This document shows positions 6,375-13,335 of a stretch of DNA of 13,335 nucleotides, in pieces. Source of the DNA: an uncultured Atopobium sp. Lineage in GTDB: Bacteria; Actinomycetota; Coriobacteriia; Coriobacteriales; Atopobiaceae. The DNA is taken from positions 1 to 13,335 of the forward strand of contig CAMXVQ010000030.1 in NCBI GenBank assembly GCA_947252455.1, read 5' to 3'. The notes under the pieces are model-generated. The model worked only from the letters and a program-made list of their open reading frames with translations. It was not told where the DNA came from and made no database searches. The translations under genes and the position numbers were made by a program. Positions within the stretch are counted from its first letter, which is position 1. Every line of letters starts with the position of its first letter.

Positions 6375-7385
6375 ATGGCACAGGAAAACGCCCCAAAGTT
6401 GCCTGTATATGTTGCTCTAGGTACCGATACGGCAAAAATGGCAGAGATCGTTCGTCGTCTTAAGCTCTACATTCAGCCTCAAATGAGTTTTTTTAATTGT
6501 AACGAATGGCATGCGGCTGATATTAAAGACAGTCAAACTTTGTTGAGCGTCTTTCTTCAAATGCCTGTTTGCGATACAAGGTGCTTGGCAATTATTTACG
6601 AGGCAGAAACGCTGTCTAAAGATGTTATTGCAGACATTATAGATTACCTTAAGCATCCTAATCCAAGCTGTATTGTTTGCTTATGCATGCAACGTCTTAC
6701 AAAAAATTCGAAGCTATATAAAGCTATTTCTGCAGTGGATCCAAAGGCAATTATAAATTGTGAGCCACAAACGGCTTCTCAAGCGCATCGTACTTTGTCT
6801 GTACTTGAAAAAAAGTTAAACGTAAGCGTTGACTTTGATGCTGCAGATGAACTTATAAATAGGGTAGGCACTTCGCTTTCTGTTCTCGAAAAACAACTTG
6901 AAATACTCAAACACAGTGTTAGTGTATCTTCAACCGAGCACGTGCATGCAGTTCAGCCTTTAAGAATTACTAAAGACCTGGTGTGTGCGCATGTCATAAG
7001 AACAAATACCCAGCAACCTTGGGAACTTATCGATGCGCTTGCTGCACGTGAATATGCTCGTGCACTTACCTTGTTAGAGGCTCAAGCGCAAACGTCACCT
7101 TTATATTTGTTGGCGCTTATCTCTAAGCGCTTACGTGAGCTTATTTGTGCAAAGAGCCTTACCGCGCGAGGTCAACTTGCGCACATGCCTGAAAAGGTGA
7201 ATGTAAAAAGTTGGCAGGTAAACAAATTACGCGCCGCGGCGGATAATTTTGAAGCTGCAGAACTTGACGAACTTTTGTGCGAATCTGCTGATTTAAATAT
7301 GCGTTTTAAGCTATCGCGTGCAACATTTACTGATCTGGTTTTATTTGCACAGAAGATTTGTTCGCCTCGTCAAGGTGAGATGTAA
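6375..7385 (+). CDS. holA: DNA polymerase III delta subunit
   Basis: Delta is the clamp-loader subunit that opens the beta sliding clamp. The 336-residue length is normal. The N-terminal part has the divergent AAA+-like fold without a P-loop: VYVALGTDTAKMAEIVRRLK near the start, FLQMPVCDTRCLAIIYEAE around residues 55-76, and a VDPKAIINCE strand. A helical middle contains FDAADELINRVGTSLSVLEK, typical of delta domain II, and the collar region carries LYLLALISKRLRELI. AAAGGAG at 6364-6370 is a strong ribosome-binding site 4 bases before the ATG. Position between comEC and rpsT is the classic location for holA. A 12-bp perfect palindrome TCACAGCTGTGA (6306-6317) in the 85-base gap before it is too short to interpret. 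Confidence 0.92.
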   Translation: MAQENAPKLPVYVALGTDTAKMAEIVRRLKLYIQPQMSFFNCNEWHAADIKDSQTLLSVFLQMPVCDTRCLAIIYEAETLSKDVIADIIDYLKHPNPSCIVCLCMQRLTKNSKLYKAISAVDPKAIINCEPQTASQAHRTLSVLEKKLNVSVDFDAADELINRVGTSLSVLEKQLEILKHSVSVSSTEHVHAVQPLRITKDLVCAHVIRTNTQQPWELIDALAAREYARALTLLEAQAQTSPLYLLALISKRLRELICAKSLTARGQLAHMPEKVNVKSWQVNKLRAAADNFEAAELDELLCESADLNMRFKLSRATFTDLVLFAQKICSPRQGEM

Positions 7386-7444
7386 GTTAGTTAAACATCG
7401 CATGTGTCTTCATAAGATATTCATAGGTGAAACATATATACTAT

Positions 7445-7473
7445 AAAAGCCCGAGACAATCGCCCGAGCTTTT
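7445..7473 (-). terminator. Terminator between convergent holA and rpsT
   Basis: The arms are AAAAGCCCGAG (7445-7455) and CGCCCGAGCTTTT (7461-7473). Read on the - strand, the stem has 11 pairs including two G-U wobbles, a 7-base loop and a closing U run, which suits rpsT. On the + strand the two wobbles become A-C mismatches, so it is a poorer but possible terminator for holA. Confidence 0.75.
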
Positions 7474-7516
7474 ACATGTAATTCTTCAAAAAATGTTACA
7501 AATGCATACGTATTAT

Positions 7517-7783
7517 TTATGCCTGTAAGCTATTAACAAGCTTTTGTGCTCCACTCTTACGTTGAGCAGCTTGGTTCTTGTGGATAATGCCTTTAGATGC
7601 TGCTTTATCCAACAGACGACCAGCACGTTTTACAGCAGCTTGAGCCTTCTCGAGGTCGGCAGCTTCAACAGCTAAACGAACCTCTTTAACAGCGGTTTTG
7701 AGCTCTGAACGTACAGCCTTGTTGCGAATACAAGCTTTCTCGGCGGTAAGAATACGCTTCTTCTGCGACTTAATATTAGCCAC
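7517..7783 (-). CDS. rpsT: 30S ribosomal protein S20, GTG start
   Basis: S20 is a helical primary-binding protein of 16S rRNA in the small subunit. The 88-residue protein begins (M)ANIKSQKKRILTAEKACIRN and ends with GIIHKNQAAQRKSGAQKLV, matching the family along its whole length. The start is the GTG at 7783-7781, with AAAGGA at 7795-7790 six bases upstream. An in-frame ATG further out (7804) would add seven residues not expected in S20 and would put the ribosome-binding site inside the gene. This is the only - strand gene in the window, convergent with holA and divergent from lepA. A non-ATG start in rpsT recalls E. coli, where a UUG start contributes to S20 autoregulation; whether that applies here is unknown. 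Confidence 0.96.
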   Translation of the reverse strand: MANIKSQKKRILTAEKACIRNKAVRSELKTAVKEVRLAVEAADLEKAQAAVKRAGRLLDKAASKGIIHKNQAAQRKSGAQKLVNSLQA

Positions 7784-7826
7784 GGTAGATCCTTTCGGTA
7801 ACAATTCTTGAGGCCTCTAGTTTTGC

Positions 7827-7908
7827 ATGAAGAAAGTGGGGTTTTCCTTCATTTGACACGGCGAGGTCAAAAAGTAAGTATATCACTTTGTAAAAAATAC
7901 GCTATCAT
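7827..7908. promoter_or_regulatory. Divergent rpsT/lepA control region
   Basis: For rpsT (- strand), an extended -10 TGA-TATACT lies at 7885-7877 and would give a leader of about 85 bases. That leader contains a 9-pair hairpin (7827-7835 with 7844-7852), better paired on the - strand. For lepA (+ strand), TATCAT at 7903-7908 is a good -10 placing the start at about the lepA ATG, though no good -35 is seen 16-18 bases upstream. TTGACA at 7853-7858 could be a -35, but its nearest -10 (TATATC, 7879-7884) is 20 bases away. TTGAC (7853-7857) and GTCAA (7866-7870) form an inverted repeat. All assignments are by eye. Confidence 0.35.
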
Positions 7909-7915
7909 CTTAGAT

Positions 7916-9739
7916 ATGAATACTATGAAAAACAATGACACATCACATATTCGCAACTTTTCTATTGTTGCGCACATCGATCATGGTAAGTCTACGATCT
8001 CTGATCGTATTCTTGAGCTTACGCATACCGTGGCTGCGCGCGATATGGAAAGTCAGATTTTAGATTCTATGGATATCGAGCGTGAACGCGGTATTACTAT
8101 TAAATCTAATGCAGTGCGCGTAGCGTATAAAGCCGACGACGGTCAAACCTATCAGTTTAATTTAATTGATACACCAGGTCACGTTGACTTTACCTATGAA
8201 GTTTCTCGTTCGTTGGCTGCATGTGAAGGCGCTATTTTGGTAGTTGACGCAACGCAAGGTGTAGAAGCGCAAACTGTTTCTAATGCCAACTTAGCTATGA
8301 ATGCAAACCTAGACATTGTGCCTGCAATCAATAAAATAGACCTTCCATCTGCACATCCTTTAGAGGTTAAACAAGAAATCGAAGATGAGCTTGCTCTTCC
8401 TGCCGATGACGCGGTGCTTGTTTCGGGTAAAACTGGTGAGGGAATTCATGATTTGCTTGAGCAAGTGGTCTATCTTATATCACCACCGCAAGGCGATGTT
8501 AATGCACCGCTTAAAGCGCTTATTCTTGACTCATATTTTGACGAATATCGAGGCGTCATTGCTACTGTTCGTGTCTTTGATGGCCAAATTTCAAAAGGCA
8601 TGAATCTTAAAATGATGGCGCTCGGAGATACGTTTCTCTGTGATGATGTTGGTATAAAATGTCCATCTGAAATGCGTGTATCGCAGCTCTCTGTTGGAGA
8701 AGTTGGCTTTGTTGTTACCGGTCTTAAAGATCCCGAGCTGGTTAAAACTGGCGATACCATTACGTGTGTTGAGCGTCCGTGCGCCCGCGCTTGTGAAGGT
8801 TATCACGATGTAAAACCCATGGTTTTTACGGGTCTTTTTCCTACCGACACTAAATATTACGAAAATCTTCGTGATGCACTTGAAAAACTTAAAGTAAATG
8901 ATCCTTCTCTTACCTGGAGTGCGGAGACTTCCGTTGCGCTTGGTTTTGGCTTTAGAGTTGGATTTTTAGGTCTTTTGCATATGGAGGTTGTTAAAGAGCG
9001 TCTTGAGCGCGAATTTAACTTAGATCTTATTGCAACGGCGCCATCGGTCAATTATCACGTATTCACTACTGACAAGCGCATGCTAAGCATTACCTCTCCT
9101 CAGGATTTGCCCGATGTCACCAAAATCGACCATATAGAAGAACCTTATCTTAAAGCTAAAGTGATTGTTCCGCCTGCGTACACGGGAGCTGTTATGCAGC
9201 TTGCTATAGAACATCGCGGCATTACGCAAGACATGGTTTATCTGAGTGAAAAATCGGTTGAACTCCACTTTGATATTCCACTTGCCGAGCTCATTTTGGA
9301 TTTCTTTGATCAGCTTAAAAGCCGTACCAAAGGGTATGCATCCCTTGATTACGAGATGGACTCGTATAAAACTTCCGATTTGGTAAAACTTGACATGCTT
9401 TTAGCAGGTGATGCTGTTGATGCTTTGTCGTTTATTATCCATAAAGATAAAGCCTATGCAATGGCGCGAAATTTATGCGATAAATTAAAAGAGATTATTC
9501 CTCAGCAGCTTTTTGAAGTTCCCATCCAAGGCGCGCTTGGTAATAAGATTATTGCTCGCTCAACCGTACGTGCGCGGCGTAAAGACGTGCTTGCAAAGTG
9601 TTATGGTGGAGATATTTCGCGTAAAAGAAAGCTGCTTGAGAAGCAAAAAGAGGGTAAAAAACGCATGAAGTCCATAGGATCGGTGGAAGTGCCTCAAGAA
9701 GCCTTCCTTGCCGTGCTCAACGTGGGCGATGACCAATAA
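7916..9739 (+). CDS. lepA: Elongation factor 4 (LepA)
   Basis: EF4 is a ribosome-associated translational GTPase that acts on stalled or back-translocating ribosomes and on initiation/assembly. From ATG 7916 the protein is 607 residues, normal length. GTPase motifs are AHIDHGKST (19-27), RGITI in switch I, DTPGH (84-88) and NKID (138-141). EF-G-like domains II, III and V follow, then the LepA-specific C-terminal domain ending in RKRKLLEKQKEGKKRMKSIG and EAFLAVL. Starts at 7916 and 7925 are both possible; neither has a Shine-Dalgarno sequence. The reading frame stays open to TTG 7808, but those 36 residues (e.g. RPLVLHEESG) are not LepA-like and overlap the promoter region. A leaderless message starting at or near 7916 is plausible. 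Confidence 0.96.
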   Translation: MNTMKNNDTSHIRNFSIVAHIDHGKSTISDRILELTHTVAARDMESQILDSMDIERERGITIKSNAVRVAYKADDGQTYQFNLIDTPGHVDFTYEVSRSLAACEGAILVVDATQGVEAQTVSNANLAMNANLDIVPAINKIDLPSAHPLEVKQEIEDELALPADDAVLVSGKTGEGIHDLLEQVVYLISPPQGDVNAPLKALILDSYFDEYRGVIATVRVFDGQISKGMNLKMMALGDTFLCDDVGIKCPSEMRVSQLSVGEVGFVVTGLKDPELVKTGDTITCVERPCARACEGYHDVKPMVFTGLFPTDTKYYENLRDALEKLKVNDPSLTWSAETSVALGFGFRVGFLGLLHMEVVKERLEREFNLDLIATAPSVNYHVFTTDKRMLSITSPQDLPDVTKIDHIEEPYLKAKVIVPPAYTGAVMQLAIEHRGITQDMVYLSEKSVELHFDIPLAELILDFFDQLKSRTKGYASLDYEMDSYKTSDLVKLDMLLAGDAVDALSFIIHKDKAYAMARNLCDKLKEIIPQQLFEVPIQGALGNKIIARSTVRARRKDVLAKCYGGDISRKRKLLEKQKEGKKRMKSIGSVEVPQEAFLAVLNVGDDQ

Positions 9740-9814
9740 CGCGTTTTGCAAACTTGCATAGAGTTTGTGCTTCTCCATTTTGTTGTCTATGTTCCAATTT
9801 GATAAGGATATCCC

Positions 9815-10987
9815 ATGTCAAGTGATGTTGAATCTCTTATTTCTCAATATGCTCCCGCTGCCGATTTGCATGATATTGTTACTCCTCAAAAGCCTTTTTT
9901 AGATTCATGTAAGGACATGCCTTTTCTAGCAGCACCTATGGCAGGCGTTACCAACAGCGCTTACCGTATAATGAATAGGCTTGGTGGTGCTCAATATGCC
10001 TACAGCGAAATGGTATCCGTAGCTGGATTATGCATGAATAACCAAGCTACGCGTGAACTATGCTTGCCACACACCGCAGAGCCTAATCTTATTGTCCAGC
10101 TTTTTGGATCTGATTCTGTGCAATTTCAGCGTGCGTGTGCCCTCGTAAGTGAACTTTTGGGGGATAAATTAAGCTGTATTGACATAAATATGGCGTGCCC
10201 AGTTCCCAAGGTTACTAAACGAGGAGAGGGGAGCGCGCTTATGTGTGATCCTCATCGTGCCTGCGCTCTTGTTCGGGCGTGCCTGCGTGAAGTTAGAGTG
10301 CCTGTTACCTGTAAAATTCGGCGTGGCTATTACATGGAGCACGAAACGGCTGCTGAGTTTGGCCGCGCTTTGCAAGATGCGGGCGCATCAGCTCTTGCAG
10401 TGCATGGTCGCTTTGCTAAGCAACTTTATAAAGGCGAGGCCAATTGGGAAAGTATCAAGCGTGTTGTAGAAGCTGTTGATATTCCAGTTATTGCCTCTGG
10501 TGATGTTATGAGTGCTGAAGATGCATGGAGGATTTTGTATAGAACTCAAGCACACGCAGTGCTTATTGCACGAGGTACCTATGGAAATCCGTGGATTTTT
10601 GATGACACACTTAAAATTTTTAATGAAAAGAAACTGTCGCAGAAAGGCAATCTATCCGATTTGTCTGCTTCCTTAGATGCTGGTTTATACAACTCGAGCA
10701 CGAGCGAGCATAATCGTCATGCTCATATAACGGATACACATAGTATTTCAGCTCGGCTTAACGCACTTGAGTTGCATCTTCGGCTTCTTGCGGAAACTCA
10801 CGCGCATATGGCACGAGCACGTAGCTTGTGTAGCTGGTATTTATACGGTCTTTCGCATGCTGCTTTGTGGCGTCAAAAATTTATGACAGCTACCACACTT
10901 GATGAGTTTTTACATTTGTTAGAAGCATTTAAAGAGCAGGTACAAACACATACGCACGTGTCACAAGAAATGCCAAGTGGGCGCTGA
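9815..10987 (+). CDS. dusB: tRNA-dihydrouridine synthase, DusB type
   Basis: Dus enzymes reduce specific uridines in tRNA to dihydrouridine using FMN and NADPH. The 390-residue protein begins its TIM barrel at FLAAPMAGVTNSAYR (37-51), with EMVS at 65-68, QLFGSD at 95-100 and the catalytic-cysteine motif DINMACPVPKV (C128). FMN-contacting CKIRRG follows at 166-171, then VHGR at 196-199, ASGDV at 227-231 and IARGTYGNPW at 251-260. A helical tRNA-binding C-terminal domain is preceded by a polar, His/Ser-rich insert (about 272-308) of unknown role. AAGGA at 9804-9808 sets the start. hemW starts within a few bases of its end, so the two are co-transcribed. Assignment to DusB over other bacterial Dus subfamilies is by overall resemblance. 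Confidence 0.9.
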   Translation: MSSDVESLISQYAPAADLHDIVTPQKPFLDSCKDMPFLAAPMAGVTNSAYRIMNRLGGAQYAYSEMVSVAGLCMNNQATRELCLPHTAEPNLIVQLFGSDSVQFQRACALVSELLGDKLSCIDINMACPVPKVTKRGEGSALMCDPHRACALVRACLREVRVPVTCKIRRGYYMEHETAAEFGRALQDAGASALAVHGRFAKQLYKGEANWESIKRVVEAVDIPVIASGDVMSAEDAWRILYRTQAHAVLIARGTYGNPWIFDDTLKIFNEKKLSQKGNLSDLSASLDAGLYNSSTSEHNRHAHITDTHSISARLNALELHLRLLAETHAHMARARSLCSWYLYGLSHAALWRQKFMTATTLDEFLHLLEAFKEQVQTHTHVSQEMPSGR

Positions 10988-10991
10988 TTTT

Positions 10992-12251
10992 ATGGTGGCA
11001 TACAAGCAACGTTTGGCTGATAAGGATATTCACGAGCTGTATCTTCACATTCCATTTTGTACGCAAAAATGTGGATACTGCGATTTTGCAAGCTGGCCTT
11101 TTAAAAGTACTACCTCAGTTCCTTCCGAGTATGCAGCCGCTCTTAAAGACCAGCTCAATGAACTTAAAGCTGCCAATGTATGTGAAGATACTAAAACACT
11201 CTACATTGGAGGAGGCACACCTTCGGCGTTACCTCATGAGCTGCCTGGCATTATTGAATGCGCTTGTGAAACGTGCCCAACGCTCAGTGAGAAATCATGT
11301 GAAGTGAATCCTGAATCTGCTTGTGATGACCTGTTATCTCATATGCTCCGCCAAGGTATCAACCGTGTTTCATGTGGCGTTCAATCTACCAATGCCGATG
11401 AGCTTAAAGCCCTAGGCAGAACGCACACGCCCGAGCGCGCACTTGAGCGGCTTTGCACGCTCAAAGCTATGGGTTTTAGCGTGTCGTGTGATCTTATGTG
11501 TGCCATCCCCTTACAAACTGATGATTCGTGGCTCAAAAGTTTGCATGATGTTATCAATTGTAAGGTAGATCACGTAAGCATTTATCCGTTAACGATCGAA
11601 AAATCAACAGCATTTTGGGCGCGCTATGCTCATTCGCACCCAAAATTTAATAGTGAGGCAGTTCAGGCGGCTCGTATGGATATTGCACATGATGTGCTCG
11701 AATCGTATGGGTATAAGCGTTACGAAACCTCAAGCTATGCTCAACCAAACGAGCAATGTGATCATAATCGTGGTTATTGGCGCGCACAAACCTATATTGG
11801 ACTAGGACCTTCTGCTGCGTCTATGCTCACAACCCACGCTTATAGACGCTTAAAGCAGATATGGAAAACCTTGCCAGATCTTCCTTCTGATATCGCGCGA
11901 GTTCGTATTACTTGCATCGATTCTCGTGCATCTTTTATTCGCAACCCTAGGCTTTCGCAGCGCAAAGCTTCGCTTGAATTTTTAACCTTACCGCAAGTTC
12001 TTGCCGAGGATTTGATGCTTGAAGCGCGCTTAACAAGCGGCATTGAACCCGATGTTATCAGCTATGCAGAAGAAGTGTTAGGAGCTCAAGCACTTCACGC
12101 AACATTTGATCGGCTAATAGATTTAGGACTTATGGCCTACAATCATGGATACCTTCAGGCAACACATAAGGGGTGGCTTTTGGGAAATTATATTTTTGAA
12201 GCGCTGCTCGATTTAGCTCCTATGGAACTTAAGTCTGTTTTGGTGCCTTAA
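10992..12251 (+). CDS. hemW: Radical SAM heme chaperone HemW
   Basis: HemW belongs to the HemN-like radical SAM family, binds heme and delivers it to respiratory proteins; it is not a proven coproporphyrinogen oxidase. From ATG 10992 it has 419 residues. The [4Fe-4S] motif is CTQKCGYC with C23, C27 and C30, followed by YIGGGTPSALP (71-81). GVQSTNADELKALGRTHTPE, DHVSIYPLTIEKST and CDHNRGYW are strong HemW/HemN hallmarks. A HemW-type C-terminal domain ends the protein. The ATG lies 4 bases after the dus stop; a GTG at 10977 overlapping dus is an alternative start, and neither has a strong ribosome-binding site. lepA-hemW proximity is widely conserved. Confidence 0.92.
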   Translation: MVAYKQRLADKDIHELYLHIPFCTQKCGYCDFASWPFKSTTSVPSEYAAALKDQLNELKAANVCEDTKTLYIGGGTPSALPHELPGIIECACETCPTLSEKSCEVNPESACDDLLSHMLRQGINRVSCGVQSTNADELKALGRTHTPERALERLCTLKAMGFSVSCDLMCAIPLQTDDSWLKSLHDVINCKVDHVSIYPLTIEKSTAFWARYAHSHPKFNSEAVQAARMDIAHDVLESYGYKRYETSSYAQPNEQCDHNRGYWRAQTYIGLGPSAASMLTTHAYRRLKQIWKTLPDLPSDIARVRITCIDSRASFIRNPRLSQRKASLEFLTLPQVLAEDLMLEARLTSGIEPDVISYAEEVLGAQALHATFDRLIDLGLMAYNHGYLQATHKGWLLGNYIFEALLDLAPMELKSVLVP

Positions 12252-12297
12252 GCATTAAACCATGAAACCATCATCAATTAAGCGGCATATAAGGGTA

Positions 12298-12313
12298 CAA
12301 TTTATAAGAATTG
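12298..12313. promoter_or_regulatory. Small inverted repeat upstream of the dnaJ-like gene
   Basis: CAATT (12298-12302) and AATTG (12309-12313) flank TATAAG, overlapping a possible -10 TACAAT at 12296-12301. No clear -35 is seen. The 86-base gap has no CIRCE element (TTAGCACTC-N9-GAGTGCTAA) or HAIR-like site, so the usual heat-shock repressors HrcA and HspR are not indicated. The arms are short and could be chance in AT-rich DNA. Confidence 0.2.
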
Positions 12314-12337
12314 ATAAGATATGCGATGGGAATGTGT

Positions 12338-13335
12338 ATGGCATCGGCTCAAAAAACAAATTATTATGACATACTAGGCGTAAGCCAAAGCGCTACGTCC
12401 TCAGAGATTCGCAAAGCGTTTCAACAGAAAGCCCGTAAGCTTCATCCCGATATCAATAAGGCTCCTGATGCCGAAGAACGTTTTAAAGAAGTTTCAGAGG
12501 CATATGCAGTTCTTTCCGATGAACAAAAACGTAGACGCTATGATGCTTCCTTAAACGGAAATCCTTTTATGTCGCAATCTCCTTATGGCTCGCAAGATCC
12601 TTTTACTCAAGGTGGGTTTAGCACGCCTGATGGTTTTGATTTGGATGATTTTTTGCGCGCGGCTGGTTTTGGACCAAATATTGGCTTTGATTTCTTTACT
12701 CAAAACCCTTCGTCTACCAGCTCGAGCGAATCGTTGCACGAGTTTGCATATCAAGATATTGAAGGAAAAGACATTACCGTTTTGCTGCATTTAGATGATA
12801 AACAGGCAAAGCAGGGGTGTACCAAAAAAATATCTTATACACATTTTGTTGCATGTGATGCTTGTCATGGACTTGGCGCTCAAGAACAGTTGCAGACGCT
12901 TGACTGTCCTGTTTGTGACGGTAAAGGAACGCTCGAACTCGATTTTGTTATGCTTTTAGGAATGTCGTCTCATACCATGGTGTGTTCGCATTGTAAAGGA
13001 TCAGGTAAACTGATTGTTAATCCGTGCGCAAATTGCGCAGGCAGTGGACGAAGCCTCAAAAAAGATGCGGTAGAAGTCTTAGTTCCAACTCATACGCACG
13101 ATGGACATCGCATTGTTCTTAAGCATAAAGGACACGCAGGTACTTACAACAAACCTGCTCATGATTTGATTATTGAATGTGTTGTTGCGTCCGAGCGCCT
13201 TATTGCTGCAGAGCGGCTAGGTGCACGTTGTTTAGGTTTTGTTATCCCAATTCTTGCGATTGGCTTGTATACTAATACGCTCTATTACAATTTTGTATTT
13301 CCTGCAATTCTTGTAATTATTGGGATAACTACTCT
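12338..13335 (+). CDS. dnaJ: DnaJ-family co-chaperone with C-terminal membrane segments (partial)
   Basis: 332 codons are visible and the frame is still open at the window end. A J domain spans about residues 8-70 with the HPD motif at 36-38, which stimulates the DnaK ATPase. A Phe/Gly/Ser-rich linker (about 72-130) follows. The zinc-binding region has all four CxxCxGxG-type repeats: CDACHGLG (173), CPVCDGKG (190), CSHCKGSG (216) and CANCAGSG (230). The next strand-rich part (VEVLVPTHTHDGHRIVLKHK, then HDLIIECVV) matches the first C-terminal subdomain. Where ordinary DnaJ continues into the second peptide-binding and dimerisation parts, this protein turns hydrophobic: CLGFVIPILAIGLY (298-311), a short NT/YYN turn, then FVFPAILVIIGITT (319-332). 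These look like two membrane helices. In-frame ATGs at 12326 and 12332 are alternative starts; GGGA at 12328-12331 favours 12338. Confidence 0.88.
   Translation, partial: MASAQKTNYYDILGVSQSATSSEIRKAFQQKARKLHPDINKAPDAEERFKEVSEAYAVLSDEQKRRRYDASLNGNPFMSQSPYGSQDPFTQGGFSTPDGFDLDDFLRAAGFGPNIGFDFFTQNPSSTSSSESLHEFAYQDIEGKDITVLLHLDDKQAKQGCTKKISYTHFVACDACHGLGAQEQLQTLDCPVCDGKGTLELDFVMLLGMSSHTMVCSHCKGSGKLIVNPCANCAGSGRSLKKDAVEVLVPTHTHDGHRIVLKHKGHAGTYNKPAHDLIIECVVASERLIAAERLGARCLGFVIPILAIGLYTNTLYYNFVFPAILVIIGITT

Noticed and set aside
7808..7915. N-terminal extension of LepA from TTG 7808
   Set aside because: The 36 extra residues are not LepA-like, lack a ribosome-binding site and overlap the divergent promoter region.
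9748..9768. Hairpin GCAAACT / AGTTTGT between lepA and dus as a terminator
   Set aside because: The stem has only seven pairs including one G-U and no T-run follows, so read-through from lepA into dus is likely.
1..13335. Mobile elements, CRISPR arrays, tRNA or rRNA genes
   Set aside because: No transposase-like frame, terminal repeats, regularly spaced repeats or recognisable structural-RNA sequence was seen on either strand. Gene order and style are uniform, with no sign of recent transfer.

Overview
The window is a housekeeping stretch of a bacterial chromosome, with every gene except one on the + strand. The best taxonomic guess is an AT-leaning actinobacterium of class Coriobacteriia (Atopobium/Fannyhessea/Olsenella-like). 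Three things point there: an actinobacterial-type integration host factor (MihF) directly before gmk and rpoZ, the order comEA-comEC-holA-rpsT-lepA-hemW-dnaJ, and moderately AT-rich coding sequence. This placement is an inference from gene content and style, not a database result.

Layout: (1) 1-794, the end of a probable pyrD overlapping a complete pyrF (pyrimidine synthesis). (2) 795-975, a gap with a candidate promoter carrying a perfect 22-bp palindrome over its -10 region. (3) 976-2186, mihF-gmk-rpoZ (nucleoid protein, guanylate kinase, RNA polymerase omega), ended by a clear intrinsic terminator. gmk has no ATG/GTG/TTG available upstream of its P-loop and appears to start at an ATA inside the mihF stop region. 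(4) 2273-3571, thiI (tRNA 4-thiouridine synthase without a rhodanese domain). (5) 3769-7385, comEA-comEC-holA: the DNA-uptake receptor, a DNA channel lacking the usual C-terminal metallo-beta-lactamase-like domain, and the polymerase III delta subunit. (6) 7517-7783, rpsT on the - strand with a GTG start, facing holA across a terminator and divergent from lepA. (7) 7916-12251, lepA, a dusB-type dihydrouridine synthase, and hemW. (8) 12338 to the window end, an unfinished dnaJ-family gene.

Most of the content is ordinary core machinery: nucleotide supply, transcription, tRNA modification, translation and replication, plus two late-competence genes. The points worth a second look are the non-canonical gmk start, the palindromic operator-like element before mihF, the short ComEC, a probably leaderless lepA, and above all the last gene. 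That gene is a DnaJ-like protein with J domain and complete zinc-finger region, in which the distal C-terminal domain is apparently replaced by membrane segments. I found no mobile element, CRISPR array, rRNA or tRNA gene, and no strong candidate for an entirely new multi-gene system.
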